DNA of 12,817 nt, taken from positions 1-12,817 of the forward strand of contig JBEKGC010000275.1 of assembly GCA_050013055.1 (NCBI GenBank). Direction: 5' to 3'. The notes beneath the pieces are model-generated. The model was given only the letters and a program-made list of their open reading frames with translations, searched no databases and was not told the origin of the DNA. Each line of letters begins with the position of its first letter. Positions within the stretch are counted from its first letter, which is position 1. Below are positions 1 to 6,092 of the stretch, in pieces. The stretch comes from Palsa-504 sp050013055 (GTDB lineage: Bacteria; Actinomycetota; Actinomycetes; Streptosporangiales; Streptosporangiaceae). Both the position numbers and the translations under genes were made by a program.

Positions 1-1524
1 CGCGCCCGGGGCGGCGCGGGGCGGGATGACTTCGAGGCCGCCGATCGCCTCGGCGGTGCGGGGGCGCCCGCGGGCCTGGGCGAAGCCGACCACGACGTCC
101 TCGCCCCGGTCCCGCAGCGCGCGGCCTTCCCGCAGCATGCTGAAGGTCTTGCCGGATCCGGGCGCGGCGCCCAGGTACAGGTGCAGCGTGCCCCGCCTGG
201 CCGGCTCGGGCGGGCCGGCCCCGATGCCGTTGTCCTCCTTGATGATCTGGCCGCGGGTGGCGTCGTAGGCGTAGAGCTCGGCGTACCGGCCCCAGTTCAC
301 GGCCACGTCGAGCTGCGCGGTGGCCGCGTCCTCGCCGAACCTGGTGCGCAGGATGTCGATGAAGAAACCAGACGGCAGGTTGCCGTCCGAGGTGCCGCGC
401 AGGGCCCGGTAGATGGTGCGGACCAGCGGGGCCCGGTCCAGCGACGCCCGGGCGAATATCTGCTTGCTGTCCTGGATGCTCGCGCCCGCGAAGATCCGCC
501 CCTCCCGGGTCAGCGCCAGCCGTTCACCGGTGAGCTCGGCAAAGCCGAGCAGCACGAGCGCGTCCACCAGCGGCAGCAGCTCGTCGACCTCAAGCCCCAG
601 GTTGTCGGCCAGGTCGGGCAGGTCAGCCGCACCGTCGTGACGGCCGAGCAGGATTTCAGCCAGGCCGGACAGCCCGTCCACTCCCGCCTGCGGCAGCGGG
701 ACGTCGCCGACCGTGCCGGCCCGGGCACCGTTCGTCCGGGCCGGCTCGGCGAGCTCGCCGTCGCGGTGCGTCATCAGCCGGTAGATCTCGTCGACGAGCG
801 CGTCGAAGTCAGGCGTGCGCCGGCGGCGCGGCCGGGGCAGCGGGTTGCGCATGTCGGCCCGGATCCGGCCCGGATTGGTGCCGAGCACGAGGATCCGGTC
901 GGCGAGCAGCACCGCCTCCTCGATGTTGTGCGTGACCATGACCATGGTCTTGGTCGGGAACCGCTTGCCTTCCCACAGCTCGAGCAGCTCGCCGCGCAGG
1001 TTCTCCGAGGTGAGCACGTCGAGCGCGCTGAACGGCTCGTCCATGAGCAGCGCCGCGGGCTCCACCACCAGGGCGCGGGCGAAGCCGACGCGCTGGCGCA
1101 TGCCGCCGGACAGCTCCTTGGGGTAGGCGGACTCGTAGCCGTCCAGGCCGACCAGGTCGATGGCGCGCAGCGCCCGCTCCGAACGCGGCCCGGGCGGGAC
1201 GTTTCGCGCCTCCAGCCCGATCTCGACGTTCTGCTGCACCGTCAGCCACGGCATCAGCGCGAAGGTCTGGAACACCATGGTGGTGTCCCGGTTGGTGCCG
1301 GTCAGCTTCTTGCCGCGGAACAGCACCTCGCCGTCGGTCGGCGCCATCAGGCCCGCGATGCACCGCAGCAGGGTGGACTTGCCGCTGCCGCTGCGGCCGA
1401 GCAGCGCGACGAACTCGCCCTCGGCGACATCCAGGGTGATGCCCTCGAGCACGGGCACCGGACGGCCGTCGGCGCCGGAAAACGACTTGCTCAGCGCTTG
1501 GACGCTGATCAGCGGCCCGCTCAT
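1..1524 (-). CDS. NitT/TauT-type ABC transporter ATPase fused to a KdpD N-terminal domain (partial)
   Basis: This is the cytoplasmic ATPase of an importer in the nitrate/sulfonate/taurine family. At least 508 residues are present and the gene runs off the left edge. The ABC domain has Walker A GRSGSGKST at 43-51, signature LSGGMRQ at 138-144, Walker B ending in D162-E163 and the H-loop His at 199. Residues about 288-430 match the AAA-associated C-terminal domain of nitrate-type ATPases (conserved NWGRYAELYAYD). After a short Gly/Pro linker the frame continues into the start of KdpD: a second Walker A, GAAPGSGKT, at 452-460, then DVVVGFAQARGRP. No stop lies between the modules and no ATG, GTG or TTG lies in the linker, so this is a true fusion in this sequence. 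The start codon overlaps the permease stop as ATGA, which implies translational coupling. Normal family members end near residue 430. The substrate is unknown; no binding protein is in the window. Confidence 0.9.
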   Translation of the reverse strand, partial: MSGPLISVQALSKSFSGADGRPVPVLEGITLDVAEGEFVALLGRSGSGKSTLLRCIAGLMAPTDGEVLFRGKKLTGTNRDTTMVFQTFALMPWLTVQQNVEIGLEARNVPPGPRSERALRAIDLVGLDGYESAYPKELSGGMRQRVGFARALVVEPAALLMDEPFSALDVLTSENLRGELLELWEGKRFPTKTMVMVTHNIEEAVLLADRILVLGTNPGRIRADMRNPLPRPRRRRTPDFDALVDEIYRLMTHRDGELAEPARTNGARAGTVGDVPLPQAGVDGLSGLAEILLGRHDGAADLPDLADNLGLEVDELLPLVDALVLLGFAELTGERLALTREGRIFAGASIQDSKQIFARASLDRAPLVRTIYRALRGTSDGNLPSGFFIDILRTRFGEDAATAQLDVAVNWGRYAELYAYDATRGQIIKEDNGIGAGPPEPARRGTLHLYLGAAPGSGKTFSMLREGRALRDRGEDVVVGFAQARGRPRTAEAIGGLEVIPPRAAPGA

Positions 1525-3272
1525 GTCAGGGTGTATTTCGTCTCGGCGATGGCGTACAGGCGCCGCCACAGCAGGGCGTTCAGGCCGGTCACGAAGACGC
1601 ACATGACCAGGATGCCCGCGAGGAGCTGGTGGTCGTTACCGTTCGCGGTCGCCTCGGTGATGAAGCTGCCCAGCCCGCTGGCCGCGAGCGTGCGTCCCTT
1701 GTAGTTAAGGATGATCTCGGCCACGATGGTGGCGTTCCACGCGCCGCCGGCCGCGGTGATCGCCCCGGTGACGTAGGCGGGGAACACGGCCGGGATGATC
1801 ATCCGCCGCCAGCGCTTGACGCCGTGCACGTCGAGGTTGTCCATGGCTTCCTTCAGGTCGGAAGGCACCGCGCTGGCTCCCGCGATCACGTTGAACAGGA
1901 TGTACCACTGGGTGCCAAGCGCCATCAGCAGGACGCTGCCATAGTTCAGGCTGAGCCCGATGTCCAGGAAGAGAGCGATGGCGAACGGGAAGATGAAGTT
2001 CGCAGGAAAACTCGCAAGCACCTGGACGACCGGCTGCATGAACTGAGCCACCCGGGGGTTGAAGCCGATCCAGACGCCGACCGGCACCCAGATCACCGAC
2101 GACACCGCCACCACCACGGCGACCCGCAGCAACGTGTAGAAGCCAAGCACGAAAGCGTGCCCGAAGATGCCAAGTCCCTGCCGCCCCCCGGCAATGTAGG
2201 CCAGCATGACGTACAGGCCCCAGCCGAGCGCGACCACGACCACGACCGCGAAGGCCCGGTCGCCGGCCCGCCGCCGCGCCGCGTGACTGACCAGACTGCG
2301 GTCGTCGATGCCGGTGACCGTGCCCATCAGCTGGTTGACCGGCCGGGCCAGGGCGCGCCGACCCCGCCCGGCCACGGCCGGCCAGCTGGATCGCCGCAGC
2401 ACGTTCAGGACGACCGAGCGCGCCTTGGTGCTCGCCTCGGTCTGCTCGAGCCGGAACCGCTCCACGTAGGCCACCAGCGGCCGCCAGAAGAAGAAGTTAA
2501 CCGCCAGGATCATGATGATCATGGTGGCGATGCCCCAGGCGACGTGCCCGAGCTCTGGTGTCGGCGACTCCACGGCCTCCTCGACGTACGAGCCGACCCC
2601 GGGCAGGGTGTAGCTATGGTCGCCGACGGTGATCAGCTCGGAGGCGGACAGGAAGAACCAGCTGCCGCCGAAGCTCATCATCCCGTTCCACACCAGCCCG
2701 ATCGCCCCGCCGGGAACGTCGAGGCTCCAGAACCGCTTCCACCGCGACAGCCCCATGAGCCGGCTCGCCTCGTCTAGCTCACCGGACTGGGTGACGAGGG
2801 AGTGATAGAAGGAGAACGTGATGTTCCACGCCTGGGAGGTGAAGACGGCGAAGATGGACGCGGCCTCCAGACCGAGCTCGGAGCCGGGGAACAGGGCGAT
2901 GAAAAACGTCACCGTGATGGCGAGGAAGCCGAGCACAGGCACCGACTGGAGGATGTCGAGGGCCGGGATCAAGATCCGGCGGGCGCGCCTGCTCCGCGCC
3001 GCGGCCAGCGCGTAGCTCAGGCTGAACGCGTAGGCGAAGAACAGCGCCACGAACATGCGCAGCAAGCTGCGGGCCGCGTAGTACGGCAGCCGGGACGGCG
3101 ACGTGTCGAACGGGGCCGCGTGGCTCGGATAGTACGGGACATGGGCGCTGGCCCCCACCCGCACGACCGCGTACAGCAGCAAGAACACGCCGGTGCCGAC
3201 CAGCGCGTCGACCGGGCGGAACCTGAACCGCCGCAGCGTGTCCCGGCTCGGGAAGGTGGGCGTGACCGCCAT
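1521..3272 (-). CDS. Two-domain ABC transporter permease, NitT/TauT-like
   Basis: This 583-residue membrane protein carries two MetI-type permease domains in one chain, so one copy could form the whole channel. Domain 1 spans about residues 20-275 and domain 2 about 340-583, each with five or six hydrophobic segments. A basic, loop-like linker lies at 280-338. Each domain has an EAA-type loop for docking to the ATPase: DEASRLMGLSRWKRF near 167-181 and KEAMDNLDVHGVKRW near 474-488. It overlaps the downstream ATPase by ATGA. I see no good Shine-Dalgarno at the chosen ATG, so the start is the weakest part of the call. An operator-like inverted repeat at 3401-3430 lies about 143 bp upstream. The ligand could be an aromatic or sulfonated acid, judging only from the neighbouring catabolic genes. 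Confidence 0.9.
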   Translation of the reverse strand: MAVTPTFPSRDTLRRFRFRPVDALVGTGVFLLLYAVVRVGASAHVPYYPSHAAPFDTSPSRLPYYAARSLLRMFVALFFAYAFSLSYALAAARSRRARRILIPALDILQSVPVLGFLAITVTFFIALFPGSELGLEAASIFAVFTSQAWNITFSFYHSLVTQSGELDEASRLMGLSRWKRFWSLDVPGGAIGLVWNGMMSFGGSWFFLSASELITVGDHSYTLPGVGSYVEEAVESPTPELGHVAWGIATMIIMILAVNFFFWRPLVAYVERFRLEQTEASTKARSVVLNVLRRSSWPAVAGRGRRALARPVNQLMGTVTGIDDRSLVSHAARRRAGDRAFAVVVVVALGWGLYVMLAYIAGGRQGLGIFGHAFVLGFYTLLRVAVVVAVSSVIWVPVGVWIGFNPRVAQFMQPVVQVLASFPANFIFPFAIALFLDIGLSLNYGSVLLMALGTQWYILFNVIAGASAVPSDLKEAMDNLDVHGVKRWRRMIIPAVFPAYVTGAITAAGGAWNATIVAEIILNYKGRTLAASGLGSFITEATANGNDHQLLAGILVMCVFVTGLNALLWRRLYAIAETKYTLT

Positions 3273-3364
3273 GGGTCACTGCGCTGCGCGCGGCGGCGAT
3301 GACATGGCACCATCATGCAGCAGAGCCGCGAGATCCGGAGCACCGCGCCCGCCCGGTCGTAAGT

Positions 3365-3672
3365 AGTGCCCTTGCCCGGCTGCCTGCGCCGGGGACCACA
3401 AGCCGTTCGGGGTGGCGGACCCGAACGGCTTCGCCGCGGCGATGGGCGTCGCGGAAGTCCTGCTGCACACCCGCGACGTCACCCAGGGGCTCGGGGTCGC
3501 GTGGACGCCGCCCGACCAGCTCTGCCGCCGGGTCCTTGACCGGCTGTTCCCGGACGCGCCCGGTGACACCGAGCCGTGGCCGACCCCGCTCTGGGCCACC
3601 GGCCGCAGCGATCTTCCCGGGTATCCGGCCGTCACCTCCTGGGGCTGGTACGCCGGCCCCGCCAGCGGCTGA
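3365..3672 (+). pseudogene. Remnant of a maleylpyruvate isomerase/DinB-family gene (C-terminal part)
   Basis: Reading from 3391, the frame gives GDHKPFGVADPNGFAAA, then GVAEVLLHTRDV, LFPDAP and LWATGR. This resembles the C-terminal part of the mycothiol-dependent maleylpyruvate isomerase-like (TIGR03086/MDMPI) family of actinobacteria. The N-terminal metal-binding four-helix part is missing: in frame, an amber codon occurs at 3364, and the 90 bases upstream encode nothing recognisable in this frame. A GTG at 3412 could start an 86-residue peptide, but it has no Shine-Dalgarno and would lack the active site. I read this as a truncated gene left where the importer operon and the methyltransferase gene were brought together. 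The family assignment is from memory of its motifs. Confidence 0.65.
3401..3430. promoter_or_regulatory. 10-bp inverted repeat, candidate operator (copy 1)
   Basis: AGCCGTTCGG and CCGAACGGCT form perfect 10-bp arms around a 10-base spacer. The core, CCGTTCGG-N10-CCGAACGG, is identical in arms and spacing to the repeat at 4760-4785. Its centre is about 143 bp upstream of the permease start. It lies inside the isomerase-gene remnant, so part of the symmetry could come from codons. Binding by the IclR protein encoded at 4914 is inferred. Confidence 0.5.
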
Positions 3673-3707
3673 CCCGCCGCGGAGACGTCGGGCCCGCTGG
3701 TCTCGCA

Positions 3708-3713
3708 TACGGT
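3708..3713 (+). promoter_or_regulatory. Candidate -10 box for a leaderless transcript
   Basis: TACGGT fits the actinobacterial TANNNT consensus. It ends six bases before the ATG at 3720, which has no Shine-Dalgarno. The spacing suggests that transcription starts at or next to the start codon. I see no clear -35 box. Confidence 0.45.
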
Positions 3714-3719
3714 TTGATC

Positions 3720-4739
3720 ATGCTGTTTCCCACGTCTTTGGTCGGAAGCTACCCGCAGCCGGACTGGCTGATCGACCGGGAGCGGCTGCGCGGCCGGCTC
3801 CCGCCGCGGCTGCGGGCCGCCGAGCTGTGGCGGGTGGCGCCCGCCTTCCTCGAGCAGGCCCAGCGGGACGCCACGCTGCTCGCCATCCGGGCCCAGGAAC
3901 GAGCCGGCCTGGACATCGTGACCGACGGCGAGATCGGCAGGGAAAGTTACTCCAACCGGTTCGCCACCGCGCTCGACGGGGTGGACATCGACCACCCGGG
4001 CACCGGGCTCGACCGCAGCGGCCACCCGAACCCGGTGCCCCGGGTCACCGGGCCGATCCGGCGGCGGCACCCGGTCGAGGTGGCGGACCTGGCGTTCCTG
4101 CGCGCGAACACCAGCCGGACCGTCAAGATCACCCTGCCGGGTCCCTTCACCATGTCGCAGCAGGCGCAGGACGATCACTACGGCCGCCCCGAGGCGCTCG
4201 CCATGGGCTACGCCGAGGCGGTGAACGCCGAGATCAAGGACCTGTTCGCGGCCGGCGCCGACATCGTCCAGCTGGACGAGCCCTGGCTGCAGGGCCGGCC
4301 CGAGGCGGCCCACGAGTACGGCGTCAAGGTCCTCAACGCCGCGCTCGAAGGCGTGACCGGCACCACCGCGGTGCACCTGTGCTTCGGGTACGCCGCGATC
4401 GTCCACGACCGCCCGGCCGGCTACTCGTTCCTGCCCGAGCTGGCCGACTGCCACTGCGACCAGATCTCGATCGAGACCGCGCAGGCGCACCTGGACTGCT
4501 CGGTGCTGTCCGCGCTGGACGGCAAGACCATCATCTTGGGCGTGCTCGACCTGAACGACGTGGCCGTGGAGACTCCGGAAACGGTGGCCGGCCGGGTCCG
4601 CCGGGCGCTGCCGTACGTGCCGCCCGAGCGGCTGGTGCTGGCCCCGGACTGCGGGATGAAGTACCTGCCCCCGGACGCGGCCTTTGGCAAGCTGACCGCG
4701 ATGACCACCGCGGCGGCCCGGCTCCGGCTGGACGGATAG
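3720..4739 (+). CDS. MetE-like cobalamin-independent methyltransferase, catalytic domain only
   Basis: This 339-residue protein corresponds to the C-terminal catalytic half of cobalamin-independent methionine synthase (full MetE is about 750 residues). The zinc ligands of that family are visible: His219 and Cys221 in HLCFG, Glu252 in ISIE and Cys311 in PDCGMKYL. The homocysteine-contact pair is present as Asp186-Glu187 in VQLDEPW. The N-terminus SLVGSYPQP is also typical. MetE transfers a methyl group from 5-methyltetrahydrofolate to a thiol. Stand-alone core proteins may use another methyl donor or acceptor, and epoxyalkane:CoM transferases are relatives, although the H/C/E/C set fits MetE better. 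The ATG is chosen because family similarity starts there and a TACGGT box sits at leaderless spacing. In this cluster it could take methyl groups released from methoxylated aromatics, but nothing here proves that. Confidence 0.85.
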   Translation: MLFPTSLVGSYPQPDWLIDRERLRGRLPPRLRAAELWRVAPAFLEQAQRDATLLAIRAQERAGLDIVTDGEIGRESYSNRFATALDGVDIDHPGTGLDRSGHPNPVPRVTGPIRRRHPVEVADLAFLRANTSRTVKITLPGPFTMSQQAQDDHYGRPEALAMGYAEAVNAEIKDLFAAGADIVQLDEPWLQGRPEAAHEYGVKVLNAALEGVTGTTAVHLCFGYAAIVHDRPAGYSFLPELADCHCDQISIETAQAHLDCSVLSALDGKTIILGVLDLNDVAVETPETVAGRVRRALPYVPPERLVLAPDCGMKYLPPDAAFGKLTAMTTAAARLRLDG

Positions 4740-4759
4740 CCGGGCGCACGCACCCAGGT

Positions 4760-4785
4760 CCGTTCGGCCAAAATTTTCCGAACGG
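4760..4785. promoter_or_regulatory. 8-bp inverted repeat with AAAATTTT in the spacer, candidate operator (copy 2)
   Basis: CCGTTCGG, ten bases containing AAAATTTT, then CCGAACGG. The arms and spacer length match the repeat at 3401-3430. It lies 20 bp after the methyltransferase stop and is centred about 142 bp before the iclR start. It could instead act as a terminator hairpin, but no T-run follows the second arm. An IclR autoregulatory site is my preferred reading. Confidence 0.5.
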
Positions 4786-4864
4786 GCCGTGGCGCGTGCC
4801 GTGCTGACCCGGGCTTGCCTTCGTACGACTGTCCGCTAGACGGCGTCCGGACCCGAAATGCGTC

Positions 4865-4870
4865 TACGAT
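4865..4870 (+). promoter_or_regulatory. Candidate -10 box of the iclR promoter
   Basis: TACGAT fits TANNNT and lies 43 bases before the iclR ATG. That gives a leader of about 35 to 40 bases, long enough for the Shine-Dalgarno at 4903-4908. No convincing -35 box is seen. Confidence 0.4.
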
Positions 4871-4902
4871 GACGGTGTGACAACTGTCCTGACCAGCGCG
4901 GC

Positions 4903-4908
4903 GGGAGG
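4903..4908 (+). promoter_or_regulatory. Shine-Dalgarno that fixes the iclR start
   Basis: GGGAGG lies five bases before ATG 4914 and supports that start. Confidence 0.7.
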
Positions 4909-4913
4909 CGGCC

Positions 4914-5762
4914 ATGGCCGAACGCGGGGTTCGCGCGGTCCGCGGCGCGGGGCCTGATTTCGTCGAGGCGCTGGCCCGGGGACTCAGCGTCCTGTCGTGC
5001 TTCGACGCGGGCCGGCCGCGGATGACGCTGACCGAGATCGCCGACGCGGCCGGCCTGGCCCGGCCGACGGCCCGGCGGCTGCTGCTCACGCTGGCCGAGC
5101 TTGGCTACGTCAGGACCCAGGGCGGGTCGTTCGCGCTGACACCGCGGGTGCTCCGGCTGGGGATGGCCTACGTGAACGCCCTCGGCCTGTGGGACATCGC
5201 CCGCCCGCACATGGAGAACCTGGTCGCCTCGACCAAGGAGTCGTCCTCGATGTCCCAGCTGGACGGGTCGGACATCGTCTACGTGGCCAGGGTCGCGGTG
5301 CCGAAGATCATCACCCTGCGGGTGAGCATCGGGACCAGGTTCCCCGCGGTCCGCACCTCGCAGGGCAAGGTGCTGCTGGCCGCGCTGGACTCCGCGGCGC
5401 TGACCGAGGTGCTGGCGCGGCCGAGCGAGGCGGCCCTGCCGCCCTACGCCCAGGACCGTTCGGTGGCCGACATCCAGCACGAACTGCGCACGATCCGGGC
5501 CCGCGGCTGGGCGCTGGCGGACGAGGAGCTGGCACCGGGGATCCGTTCGGTGGCCGCGCCGGTGCGGGACGGCAACGGCGCGGTCCTGGCCGCCCTCAAC
5601 GTCACCGTGAACGCGTCGGAGACCACGGTGGACACCCTGGTCACCGAGCATCTGCCGAAACTGCTGCGGACAGCGGGCGACATCTCCGCCGAATGGGGCC
5701 TGTGGCAGGACCTGCCGCAGGCCGAACTGCCGATGCAGCGGTTCGCGTCCGGTCAGGAATGA
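4914..5762 (+). CDS. IclR-family transcriptional regulator (PcaR/PobR-like)
   Basis: This 282-residue DNA-binding regulator has the IclR layout. The N-terminal winged helix-turn-helix covers about residues 16-83, with the core MTLTEIADAAGLARPTARR and the wing LGYVRTQGGSFALTPRVL. The effector domain covers about 90-265, including the family signature region SQGKVLLAAL and ELAPGIRSVAAPVRDGNG. The sequence most resembles regulators of beta-ketoadipate and other aromatic-acid pathways. A good Shine-Dalgarno fixes the start. It lies between the methyltransferase gene and a small plus-strand gene, near the divergent amidohydrolase and ring-cleavage operons. It may bind the matching inverted repeats at 3401 and 4760, which sit at equal distances from the importer gene and from its own start. 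Confidence 0.92.
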   Translation: MAERGVRAVRGAGPDFVEALARGLSVLSCFDAGRPRMTLTEIADAAGLARPTARRLLLTLAELGYVRTQGGSFALTPRVLRLGMAYVNALGLWDIARPHMENLVASTKESSSMSQLDGSDIVYVARVAVPKIITLRVSIGTRFPAVRTSQGKVLLAALDSAALTEVLARPSEAALPPYAQDRSVADIQHELRTIRARGWALADEELAPGIRSVAAPVRDGNGAVLAALNVTVNASETTVDTLVTEHLPKLLRTAGDISAEWGLWQDLPQAELPMQRFASGQE

Positions 5763-5788
5763 AGAAGCGCCGGTCACAGCGCCGCGCC

Positions 5789-5794
5789 TAGTGT
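5789..5794 (+). promoter_or_regulatory. Candidate -10 box for a leaderless small gene
   Basis: TAGTGT fits TANNNT and ends seven bases before ATG 5802, with no Shine-Dalgarno between. It lies just after the iclR stop, so the small gene can have its own promoter. Confidence 0.4.
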
Positions 5795-5801
5795 GATGGC
5801 T

Positions 5802-6038
5802 ATGAAGACAATGACATGTAAGCAAATGGGCGGGCCGTGCGATACCTCATTTCACGGGAACAAGGCCGATGAGGTCATCAAAGCGCAGGATAAGCACCTC
5901 AAGGAAGCGGTCGCGGCGGGCGACGGAACGCACGAGAGCGCGCTGAAGAGCATGCAGGACAGGTGGAAGCACCCCATCGCGGGGATGGGATGGTACAAGG
6001 ACACGAAAAAGACCTTCGCGGCCCTGCCCGAGGACTGA
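5802..6038 (+). CDS. Small DUF1059-like protein
   Basis: This 78-residue soluble, charged protein begins MKTMTCKQMGGPCDTSFHG, with Cys6 and Cys13 and then ADEVIKAQDKHLKE. That pattern resembles the DUF1059 family, whose function is unknown. The C-terminal half has RWKHPIAGMGWYKDTKK and ends in LPED. In-frame starts at 5793 (GTG) and 5796 (ATG) are possible, but MKT is the natural start and the TAGTGT box fits a leaderless ATG at 5802. The gene is visibly less GC-rich than its neighbours, with AAG, AAA and ATT/ATA-type codons. It runs convergently toward the amidohydrolase with only 41 bp between the stops. I can assign no biochemical role. Confidence 0.8.
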   Translation: MKTMTCKQMGGPCDTSFHGNKADEVIKAQDKHLKEAVAAGDGTHESALKSMQDRWKHPIAGMGWYKDTKKTFAALPED

Positions 6039-6040
6039 CC

Positions 6041-6062
6041 GGCCCCGTTACTGGCCGGGGCC
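6041..6062. terminator. Candidate hairpin between convergent genes
   Basis: GGCCCC and GGGGCC pair around a ten-base loop in the gap between the stop codons at 6038 and 6080. There is no T-run, so this is at best a weak or bidirectional terminator. It overlaps the 16-bp tandem repeats. Confidence 0.35.
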
Positions 6063-6092
6063 GTTACTGGCCGGGGCCGTTACTGGCCTGGG
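6045..6092. repeat. Three tandem copies of a 16-bp unit
   Basis: The unit CCGTTACTGGCCGGGG starts at 6045, 6061 and 6077. The first two copies are identical and the third differs only near its end. The third copy covers the last codons and TAA stop of the minus-strand amidohydrolase, so the gene's 3' end has been copied twice downstream. Confidence 0.85.

Noticed and set aside
181..1704. A 507-codon plus-strand open frame opposite the importer ATPase
   Set aside because: It is the antisense shadow of a gene with clear ABC motifs; the product is low-complexity (Arg/Gly/Gln/Val/His) and has no start signal.
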